From a virus, in the IMG/VR virus record IMGVR_UViG_3300037180_000023, positions 1-22,849 of that record: a stretch of DNA of 22,849 bases. One strand, 5' to 3'. Shown here piece by piece: positions 12,434 through 18,691 of the stretch (position 1 is its first letter; the number at the start of each line of letters is the position of its first letter). A program made the translations under genes and the position numbers. The notes below the pieces were generated by a model. That model saw nothing but the letters and a program-made list of their open reading frames with translations. It was not told where the DNA came from and did no database searches.

Positions 12434-12705
12434 TTGGCTGACGCCTCCGTCTTGTGCTCGAGTGTTTTGCAGTTGAGTGGCGGCAGCTTCAGCGCTGGCG
12501 CGTGCGGGATAGCGCCGACGTACTGTTCGAGCGCTGCCTTTACGCTGACGTCGTAACCGCACCACGTACCCACATTCTTGACGCGGTTGTCGAGCTGACT
12601 GTCCTCGTACTCTTTCAGACTCACGAGGACGTAGATGAGCGTTACGACGATCGCGCCTACGAGCAAGCTACCGAGTACGGCGCGTATCCTGTGCCAAGGG
12701 CTCAT
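12430..12705 (-). CDS. Single-span membrane protein of lysis region
   Basis: A 91-residue protein with a short basic N-terminus (WHRIRA) and one strong hydrophobic segment at about residues 10-30 (VLGSLLVGAIVVTLIYVLVS). A soluble C-terminal part carries Cys48 and Cys79, which could form a disulfide outside the cytoplasm. This signal-anchor layout fits a lysis accessory protein, but no spanin or antiholin motif is recognised. It overlaps both neighbours as ATGA. Confidence 0.65.
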   Translation of the reverse strand: MSPWHRIRAVLGSLLVGAIVVTLIYVLVSLKEYEDSQLDNRVKNVGTWCGYDVSVKAALEQYVGAIPHAPALKLPPLNCKTLEHKTEASAK

Positions 12706-13070
12706 GATACCCTCTCTAGTTTGGAAACTCTGCGGTTAGTATCGCCGAACTTCCGGCGGAACTCCCGGTGCGCTTCCTCGTTTGCGCCCGCGTACGTGCG
12801 CATGTCGTCGCGAGCTAACTGCACGGCTCTCTCTACACGGAGAGCTATGTCGCCACTCGAGTTGCTGTTTCCCCCGTTGGAATGTACCGCCGACTTGATC
12901 TCCTCGATCGTAGTAGCCAAGCTTCTCTGGCTCTTCTCGACGTCGTCGAAACGGTTCTCGAGCTTCTCCGCTACTGCTCCACGCCGCTCCGCCTTGTCAA
13001 GCACAAAGTAGACGAAGCCGGAGATAGTGACACCACCAGCTATCAGTGTGACGATATCCAGCAGGCTCAT
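12702..13070 (-). CDS. Membrane-anchored coiled-coil protein
   Basis: A 122-residue protein. An N-terminal membrane segment lies at about residues 4-25 (LDIVTLIAGGVTISGFVYFV). A long charged helical region follows at about 28-65 (AEKLENRFDDVEKSQRSLAT, coiled-coil-like), then an Asn/Ser/Gly linker and a second charged helix to the end. Such short membrane-plus-coiled-coil proteins are frequent next to endolysin genes and are often called holin-like or lysis accessory. It overlaps both neighbours by ATGA. The specific role is unknown. Confidence 0.65.
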   Translation of the reverse strand: MSLLDIVTLIAGGVTISGFVYFVLDKAERRGAVAEKLENRFDDVEKSQRSLATTIEEIKSAVHSNGGNSNSSGDIALRVERAVQLARDDMRTYAGANEEAHREFRRKFGDTNRRVSKLERVS

Positions 13071-13360
13071 GCGGTGAGACCTAGTAGCTCGTAGGGGTCG
13101 CAGTCCGGTTTGGTGAGCTCTTCGATGGCTTGTTCCAGATCGGCTCGTACGTGTTCGCGGTAGTAGTCGTCGAACGCTCGTCTCTTGTCGCGCAGCTCTT
13201 TCGCACGCAACACTTCGTTGACCTCCTCCTCGGTGACTTCAGGCTCATGAGAGTCAGGTGTAGCGTGTAGGCCGCACAGAGGGCAGCGCGTGTAGTCCTC
13301 CGTACGCGGGAAGCGTATGGCGCAGCTGTAGCAGATGAAGGAGCCTCGGTCGAAGTTCAT
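13067..13360 (-). CDS. Zinc-ribbon protein with charged helix
   Basis: A 97-residue protein. Cys10-x2-Cys13 and Cys26-x2-Cys29 form a clear zinc ribbon (FICYSC, then TRCPLCGL). From residue 40 a long charged helix follows (TEEEVNEVLRAKELRDKRRA), and the protein ends in DCDPYELLGLTA. It overlaps both neighbours as ATGA. The role is unknown; a nucleic-acid or protein adaptor is the usual expectation for this build. Confidence 0.7.
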   Translation of the reverse strand: MNFDRGSFICYSCAIRFPRTEDYTRCPLCGLHATPDSHEPEVTEEEVNEVLRAKELRDKRRAFDDYYREHVRADLEQAIEELTKPDCDPYELLGLTA

Positions 13361-13620
13361 CCCTGGGCCTCGCGAATCATGGTGAGGTGTATGTCGGCCA
13401 CCGCGATTAAAGCGCCTACGCGCTCGCGGTCGTCGTCACTGAGTAGCTGTTCGGCGGTGTCGGTGCTTATGACTTCCGCACTCGCTCCGTAGAGCTTGCC
13501 GTCGACGACAAGAAACGTACAGAGCTCGCCACGGGCGATGGTGGCGAGCGCTGTAGCGTAGATGTCCTCGGCGTAGATGATGGGGACGTCTTCGTCGTCG
13601 AGCTCGAAGTCGTCCTCCAT
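13357..13620 (-). CDS. Small acidic protein, unknown
   Basis: An 87-residue protein with a very acidic start (EDDFELDDEDV). A central beta-like part follows (CTFLVVDGKLYGASAEVIS), then a helical end (DDDRERVGALIAVADIHLTM). No cysteine cluster, membrane segment or catalytic motif is seen. It begins four bases after the lysozyme stop and ends in an ATGA overlap with the zinc-ribbon gene. The strong negative charge could suit DNA mimicry, but nothing in the sequence proves it. Confidence 0.65.
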   Translation of the reverse strand: MEDDFELDDEDVPIIYAEDIYATALATIARGELCTFLVVDGKLYGASAEVISTDTAEQLLSDDDRERVGALIAVADIHLTMIREAQG

Positions 13621-13624
13621 GACG

Positions 13625-14080
13625 CTACTGCTTCAAGAACAGAGTGCGTTCGGTCTCGCGACGACCGAGCAGGACCGAGGGATGCGCCCAGGCGATGAAC
13701 TCGTCGGCGGCAGCCGCCCAATCCTTAGCGTTGCAGAATCGGCCCATCGAGCCAGCGAACACACCGCCACCGGCGTTGTAGCCGAGTGATGCCAGAGCGT
13801 TCACGCGGTTCTGGTCCATCGCGACGTGGATGTAGAAGCGCATCGGCAGGATCGCGATCTTATGGATGTCCTCGTGCAACAGGCCGGTGAAGAACTCCTT
13901 GCCGCGACCGTCGTACTCGCGGTGGTCGGCCGGGGTCGCGGCTGACTCGTGCAGCAGGTGTCCGAAGCCGACCGTTGCGTAGCCATCGGAGTCGTCGTAG
14001 ACGCCGTCCACGTAACCCTCGAACCCTGCTATGAGCTCGACGCCAGCCGCGTCGATGGTGTAGTACTTGGTGCTTTTCAC
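13625..14080 (-). CDS. T4-type lysozyme endolysin (GH24)
   Basis: A 151-residue muramidase. The catalytic triad of T4 lysozyme (Glu11, Asp20, Thr26) is matched exactly in spacing by Glu21 in AGFEGY, Asp30 in YDDSDG and Thr36 in ATVGFGH. The C-terminal half has the family-like ALASLGYNAGGGVFAGS. It cleaves the peptidoglycan glycan backbone. There is no signal peptide, so release depends on a holin. I chose GTG 14080 because it overlaps the upstream stop as GTGA and has GGAGG nearby. ATG 14092 is a close alternative that adds four residues. No separate cell-wall-binding domain is present. Confidence 0.9.
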   Translation of the reverse strand: MKSTKYYTIDAAGVELIAGFEGYVDGVYDDSDGYATVGFGHLLHESAATPADHREYDGRGKEFFTGLLHEDIHKIAILPMRFYIHVAMDQNRVNALASLGYNAGGGVFAGSMGRFCNAKDWAAAADEFIAWAHPSVLLGRRETERTLFLKQ

Positions 14081-14358
14081 AATCCCTCCCATACGTCGCC
14101 GTTTTGTTCTCTCTTGTCGTGCTCATACGGCAGCAGGACTCGATCGATGAAGTCTGCCTTTGTCCCCTCGAGAGCGCCTAGAGCCACCGCCAGGTCCGCG
14201 TAGTGGTAACCGCCTGGGCGGTTTCCTAGGAAACGCTTGAGCTCCTGCTGGAGGCAGTAGGTGAGCTCGCCTGCGTCTATCGGGACGTTCGGCGGGATCC
14301 AGTGCGTAGTACGCCCTACGTCGAGCTTCTGCTTGCGCGCTTCTGCGATATAGGGCAT
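14077..14358 (-). CDS. Short conserved phage protein (DUF6899-like)
   Basis: A 93-residue protein with the layout of a widespread small phage/bacterial family that I associate with DUF6899. It starts MPYI, has GELTYCLQQEL at about 29-39, a YHYADLAVALGALE segment at 51-64, and ends LLPYEHDKREQNGDVWE. Its function is not known. It overlaps the upstream gene as TGATG and the lysozyme as GTGA (or by 16 bp if the lysozyme starts at ATG 14092). The family call comes from memory of the pattern, not a search. Confidence 0.65.
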   Translation of the reverse strand: MPYIAEARKQKLDVGRTTHWIPPNVPIDAGELTYCLQQELKRFLGNRPGGYHYADLAVALGALEGTKADFIDRVLLPYEHDKREQNGDVWEGL

Positions 14359-14702
14359 CAGGTTGCTGCCTTCAACCGACCACGGCTGATCCGGCGAGTG
14401 GGCTTGACCCGCAGTCTCTTGGATGGCCGCTTGGTGAACCGCGTGCCGTCTGACCGCTCCTTGCGCGCGTGCATACCCGCACGACGCTCGGTCCGAGTCG
14501 GCAGTCGATAGACGTCCAACGCTCGCCCTTCGCTGTCGTGCAGCTGGAAGTCCTCCAGCCCGATCTCCTTCATCCGCTTGTGCCAGTCTTTCAGCATGCT
14601 CCTACGCTTCAGGATGCTCACGTCTTTCGGATCGAAGAAGATCGTGCGCACCGGGACTACCACTACGCCTGGGTACTTCTCGCGATACTCTCGATTGTTC
14701 AT
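14358..14702 (-). CDS. Basic protein of unknown function
   Basis: A 114-residue protein. Residues 10-30 are beta-like (YPGVVVVPVRTIFFDPKDVS). The C-terminal third is extremely basic (RKERSDGTRFTKRPSKRLRV and following), which suggests nucleic-acid or membrane binding. No family is recognised. It begins 27 bases after the fibre gene stop with only a weak ribosome site, and ends in a TGATG overlap with the DUF6899-like gene. It may belong to the end of the tail operon or the start of the lysis group. Confidence 0.65.
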   Translation of the reverse strand: MNNREYREKYPGVVVVPVRTIFFDPKDVSILKRRSMLKDWHKRMKEIGLEDFQLHDSEGRALDVYRLPTRTERRAGMHARKERSDGTRFTKRPSKRLRVKPTRRISRGRLKAAT

Positions 14703-14729
14703 CCGCAGGATTCTACCAGCGGGAACCGA

Positions 14730-15692
14730 TCAGGCCAGTCGGATCGCTGTAATACCGCTACCGATGTTTGCACTACTGACAACACCAGTCGGTTGGGTGG
14801 CGAACTGGTTTGCGGCGGTGGCGCCCTGCTGTAGGTACACCGTAGTGGCAGCTGCTAGCGTCACTACGCCAGCGCATTCCATTCTGGTGCGCGCGCCGCC
14901 GGTACCGCTCGCACCGACCGTAGCCGATCCGGAGCAGTACATGCCTGTAGCGGATGCGCTAGTAGGTCCGATACCCAACTCGCCGGAGCTAGAGCTGCCT
15001 GATACCGTAACCCAGTCAGCTTTGCCTACCAAGTACCAGGTCCCTGCTGGCAGAGTTAGCTGCGCGAGGTTGACCCAGCCGTTCACGCTGTTGGTAGTCG
15101 TCGTGATGGCTGCCTGCTGGTAGCCGAGCCTGCCGAGCGTAAGAAGCGGCCGCTCGTCTGTGATGTTCGCATTGACGATAGTTGTCGCGTTCGCGGCCAC
15201 CGCGATCTGAGAGATGACGACCGAGTTGAGTGGCGGCGTGGGCGCCACTGGTGAGACTGCAGCCGTGCCCGTTACGACTGAGAAGATGACCTGGTTGAAG
15301 GAGCCGCTGTACTGCGCGTCCTGCACGCAAGCAGTGATCAGATCGATACGCGGGTTAGTCGGGTTCGACGCCGCGATCGACTGGTTAGCCACCGCGTCGT
15401 TGTAGGCGGCGTACACGCCCTGATTGGTGAGGCTGGCGAGCAACGAGCTGTAGGTAGCGTTCTGGCTGCCCTGGTTGACTGGCATCCCGGTGGTGCCGCC
15501 CTGCGATCCCGGCAGTATAAGCACGCCTGCGGCGACGTTGACGCTCATATTCGGCGTGCCGTTCTGTGTAGTGGCCAGATCGCCGGGGCCTACTACGCCA
15601 GTGCCCTCGATAAGAGCCTGGAGGGTCTGCCGGAACAGTGACGCTGAATGCTGGTCGGCACTGATTACATATGCTGGTGATTCTAATGCCAT
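14730..15692 (-). CDS. Tail fibre / receptor-binding protein with C1q-like end
   Basis: A 320-residue protein. The N-terminal half (VNVAAGVLILPGSQGGTTGM, about 51-70, then RIDLITACVQD at 115-125) matches the baseplate-attachment region of many siphovirus minor tail proteins. The last 95 residues form a beta-rich domain resembling a C1q/TNF-like jelly roll. It runs from WVNLAQLTLPAGTWYLVGKA (about 207-226), through TTVYLQQGA, to an IGSGITAIRLA end. Such domains trimerise and bind receptors. Position after the baseplate genes supports host recognition. Start ATG overlaps the previous stop as TAATG. Fold assignment is by pattern only. Confidence 0.78.
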   Translation of the reverse strand: MALESPAYVISADQHSASLFRQTLQALIEGTGVVGPGDLATTQNGTPNMSVNVAAGVLILPGSQGGTTGMPVNQGSQNATYSSLLASLTNQGVYAAYNDAVANQSIAASNPTNPRIDLITACVQDAQYSGSFNQVIFSVVTGTAAVSPVAPTPPLNSVVISQIAVAANATTIVNANITDERPLLTLGRLGYQQAAITTTTNSVNGWVNLAQLTLPAGTWYLVGKADWVTVSGSSSSGELGIGPTSASATGMYCSGSATVGASGTGGARTRMECAGVVTLAAATTVYLQQGATAANQFATQPTGVVSSANIGSGITAIRLA

Positions 15693-16084
15693 TAGCGTGC
15701 CTCGAGCGCTTCTACGCGCTTAAGTAGTTCGGCGATAGCTTCCGCCTTGGGATCCGGTGGGTGGAAGAAGGTGTTGGTGGCGCCAGCGCCTCCGCAATGC
15801 GAGCAGTCTTCTCCGTTGCGTGTACCCTGGCCGAGACACGCACGGCAATCCGGCGTGTTCCAGTGTTGGCGCAGTGTCCACTTCCCATTTGTATCGAGGA
15901 TGGGAGCTAGGTCGTCCACTCCGTCGACGATGACCGTTATCCAGCCCTCGGTAGGCTTGGAGGGGATGCCGTGACTAGGGTCGCTCGAGGGTTGCTCGTC
16001 GACGTTGAAGCCAGCACGTTCGAACTGCTTGAGGAGCGGAGCCTGCCCTGCTAGAGGACCGGAGACTACTGCAGTAATACTCAT
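15692..16084 (-). CDS. Tail-module protein with DnaJ-like zinc motif
   Basis: A 130-residue protein. Residues 1-65 have a beta/alpha start with GWITVIVDGVDDL. Cys80-x2-Cys83-x-G-x-G, then Cys94-x2-Cys97-x-G-x-G reproduces a pair of DnaJ-type CxxCxGxG zinc repeats. The last 18 residues (AEAIAELLKRVEALEAR) form a short coiled coil suited to trimerisation. I chose ATG 16084 because it lies one base after the preceding stop; an earlier start at 16168 would shadow that gene. It probably belongs to the baseplate or fibre assembly group, as a structural zinc protein or a chaperone for the fibre next door. Confidence 0.7.
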   Translation of the reverse strand: MSITAVVSGPLAGQAPLLKQFERAGFNVDEQPSSDPSHGIPSKPTEGWITVIVDGVDDLAPILDTNGKWTLRQHWNTPDCRACLGQGTRNGEDCSHCGGAGATNTFFHPPDPKAEAIAELLKRVEALEAR

Positions 16085-16085
16085 G

Positions 16086-16520
16086 TCACCACCAGGAGCT
16101 AGTCGTGTAAGCGGGGTAACCCAACCAGGCACCCAATGAACTGAAGAAGACCGGAGCGGATTGTCCACCAGAATCTATCGCCATGCGTACGTTCTGGTGC
16201 TGGTCCAGCAGCACGAAGCACATCTCGCCGCCACTGGGAAACGAGGGCCAGCCGGTGACACCGCCGATAGGTAAGCTACCTATACGCAGGGACACTTGGA
16301 ACCCGCCCAGCAGCGCGTCGAAGCCTGCACCATAGCCCGACCAGGAGCCATTGTCACCCTGTATGTAGGGCAACGAACCCTCGCGTATCGCCTGGATGTC
16401 CCAGTCGGGGTAGCCGCTTATGCCGCTGTTCTGCTGCGAAGTTAAGGCGCTCACTGTATCTTGCGGGCCTGCCAAGGCAGCTAGTGCTCGGAGCGCGGCG
16501 CGAGGGATGCTGGGGGGCAT
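16086..16520 (-). CDS. Minor tail / baseplate protein, unknown
   Basis: A 144-residue protein, Gly/Ser-rich and beta-like after an alanine-rich N-terminal helix (PRAALRALAALAGP). Aromatic residues are frequent (GSWSGYGAGF, GWPSFPSGG, and a C-terminal SSWW). The sequence CFVLLDQHQNVRMAIDSGG suggests a compact beta domain, such as those decorating tail tips. No family is recognised. It overlaps the baseplate gene upstream as TGATG and is followed after one base by the zinc-motif gene, which supports a tail-tip role. Confidence 0.65.
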   Translation of the reverse strand: MPPSIPRAALRALAALAGPQDTVSALTSQQNSGISGYPDWDIQAIREGSLPYIQGDNGSWSGYGAGFDALLGGFQVSLRIGSLPIGGVTGWPSFPSGGEMCFVLLDQHQNVRMAIDSGGQSAPVFFSSLGAWLGYPAYTTSSWW

Positions 16521-17752
16521 CAGAAGACCGGTGGGACTTGAGGGATCGTGTTAGGCGGGATGTTCATAGTTATGTCCATAGTGGACACTCCCTCGTCGGC
16601 GATGGTGATGTCGGCGCGCATCATGCGGTAGTAGTACGCCAACCCGCTGGGGAACAACGGTACGTTAGTGATCCCCTGACCCGAAGCAGCAGGCACGTAC
16701 AACAGCACATCGTTGCCCATACTGAAGTTCGAGTCGGTCAGGGCGATCGGTCCGTCGAACGCGGGCACCGTTACTACAGGCGTGGTGAACGGATAGGCCA
16801 GCATAGCCAGGTCGCCCGCGATGAATGCGTTGAGCACCGACTGCGGCGTCGAGGTCGGTGACATGGACGCGTGCGATATCGCCGACTCGAACAGCGGGTA
16901 TCCCTGCTGGCTCATGGCTGGTCCCCACTGGCTCTCCGTAGCCACTGCCCCGGAGGCTCCCGTCTGCTCCACCACGCCATCGGACTGCTGCGTGCCATCC
17001 TGCTCGTACACGAAGTCGATCGCTTGGCCCACATCTAGCACCATACCCGTGAGTCCTGCGGCCAGTCCGCGACGAGGGTAAGACAGTGTGAGAGTGGGCA
17101 CCGGGTTCCCGCCGATGTAGGACACGTCCTGAGCGAAGTCTATGCCCACTCCGAATCCCAACCCCTGGAGTTGGGTTACGATGGCGTCTACGGTCTGCTG
17201 TTGCGTAAGTGGCGCGGTGAAGGTGATCCAGTCTGCGGATCCTGGTAGCTGACTCGTTGGCACAGCCGCCACGTCAATAGGTATGGAGTATTGTTCCGCT
17301 AGCGCCTGGATCATTACGTAATAGGCGATTACAGCAGCTGGAGCGCCGTACCCCGCAGTTGCCCACTGATACCCCATCGGATCGGTGTAGTTGGCGTAGT
17401 CCGCTGCTTGTAGACGGCGGCTCATGTACCCGTAGAAGTCTGAGCCTGTAAGCTCCACTTGTTGCTTGCTCATCGTGTAGGTACGGCCGGTGACCAGTCC
17501 GCCGTAGTAGAGTGTGCCGTCGATATCTACCCACATGGCTGACTTGTTGACCGCTGTGGCGGCGATCCAGTTAGCGGAATTAACGTTGGGGTCTTCTACG
17601 TCTAGCGTGCACTGGAAGGGTCCGGATCCGTCTACTACCAGCGAGAATTGGCAGTTGTTTACCGGAAGCTCCGCTATGAGAGCGTAGGTGACTAGGTCCG
17701 TGAATTTATAGGTGATCTCGTGGTCGCTGTCTGGAGGCTCGGGGTATGGCAT
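16520..17752 (-). CDS. Tal-like baseplate protein (Gp37-like)
   Basis: A 410-residue protein. The N-terminal part (TYALIAELPVNNCQFSLVVD, then MWVDIDGTLYYGGLVTGRTY at about 92-111) has the hub-domain character of siphovirus tail-tip proteins. It resembles the ReqiPepy6 Gp37-like group of actinobacteriophages. Helical and beta segments follow, with no visible peptidase motif. It directly follows the distal tail gene (stop TAG then ATG with no gap) and precedes the fibre group, the normal slot for the tail-tip hub. The family assignment is moderate. Confidence 0.78.
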   Translation of the reverse strand: MPYPEPPDSDHEITYKFTDLVTYALIAELPVNNCQFSLVVDGSGPFQCTLDVEDPNVNSANWIAATAVNKSAMWVDIDGTLYYGGLVTGRTYTMSKQQVELTGSDFYGYMSRRLQAADYANYTDPMGYQWATAGYGAPAAVIAYYVMIQALAEQYSIPIDVAAVPTSQLPGSADWITFTAPLTQQQTVDAIVTQLQGLGFGVGIDFAQDVSYIGGNPVPTLTLSYPRRGLAAGLTGMVLDVGQAIDFVYEQDGTQQSDGVVEQTGASGAVATESQWGPAMSQQGYPLFESAISHASMSPTSTPQSVLNAFIAGDLAMLAYPFTTPVVTVPAFDGPIALTDSNFSMGNDVLLYVPAASGQGITNVPLFPSGLAYYYRMMRADITIADEGVSTMDITMNIPPNTIPQVPPVF

Positions 17753-18691
17753 CTAGAGTGCGTACGCGGGTGCCCACCAGATGTAGGCTCCGCCTCCTGT
17801 AGTCCCAGAGTCCGCTGACCCTAGGGAAATCACGTTGTTGCCTGGTATCAAGTCCCACCAAGTAGACCCGAGTTCGAGCCAGAAAGCCACGTTCGACGGC
17901 GCGCTGCCGCTCGCTATGCCGCCGGAGTAGTACAACATCCGGTGTGGAGTACCCAGGTCGATTAGGAGCTGATCGCCTGCCAGTACCGTATACGTCGTCT
18001 GGTACGGGTTAGTGAACTGCAGATAAGGCGACCCCGTTAGCGACGTATTGGAGATGATCGGGTTGGTGATCGGTCCGTTGATCACTACGATCGGCCGCAT
18101 CTCGATGTTGCCGGTCTGGTTGATAGTGACTTGTTCCGGCGTAGTACTCGAGAATGGTCCTACCGGGAACGGACCTACAGGGAAGGACAGGCCGCCTGCT
18201 GGTGGGCCTACTGTCACCGAAGATTGCACGCCAGCGCCGTAGATACGCGGATCGTTCGCGTGCAGCGTCATGTTGGTGGCTAGCCGCGCTCCGGCCGCGT
18301 AGTCCGCGTCCCACACCTCCGGCTTCAACCTAGGCCTGCACATCGAGCACAGGACCGGTGCACCAGGTACTTGGAACCACAACGGCAAGTTAGTGTTGGC
18401 CTGACGATAGAAGGCGGCCCCTAGTGCCGTGCTCGCCGCGAACGGCGACAAGGTACTGGAGTTGACCCACATGTCCAGCTCTATGTCGCGACCGCCCAGT
18501 ACATCCAGGCCGGTGAATTCACCGTCGTCACGAGGGAAAGGAGTGTCCTGAGCTCGCACCGTGGCGAGGTCGCCTAATCCCTTGACGCTGATCAGGCCGT
18601 ACGCCGTCCCAGCGCCGAAAGTCAAACCGTTGTACTGGAACTCCCAGTTCGACAGCGTCGGCGGAGTGACGGAGGGTAGAGGGAACGCCAT
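17753..18691 (-). CDS. Distal tail protein (Dit-like)
   Basis: A 312-residue protein. The N-terminal domain (about 1-100) has the Dit pattern: WEFQYNGLTFGAG, a loop with RAQDTPFPRDDGEF, then GGRDIELDMWV. The C-terminal half (from about 160) is a beta-rich galectin/jelly-roll-like region. A short duplicated PVGPF occurs at about residues 170-181. Dit forms the hexameric ring linking the tube to the tail tip. Its position directly after the tape measure, with a TGATG overlap, is the standard one. Confidence 0.82.
   Translation of the reverse strand: MAFPLPSVTPPTLSNWEFQYNGLTFGAGTAYGLISVKGLGDLATVRAQDTPFPRDDGEFTGLDVLGGRDIELDMWVNSSTLSPFAASTALGAAFYRQANTNLPLWFQVPGAPVLCSMCRPRLKPEVWDADYAAGARLATNMTLHANDPRIYGAGVQSSVTVGPPAGGLSFPVGPFPVGPFSSTTPEQVTINQTGNIEMRPIVVINGPITNPIISNTSLTGSPYLQFTNPYQTTYTVLAGDQLLIDLGTPHRMLYYSGGIASGSAPSNVAFWLELGSTWWDLIPGNNVISLGSADSGTTGGGAYIWWAPAYAL

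Noticed and set aside
12433-12565. N-terminal Arg-rich extension of the cysteine protease
   Set aside because: It is the overlapping coding sequence of the membrane protein in another frame; ATGA coupling at 12433 gives a better start.
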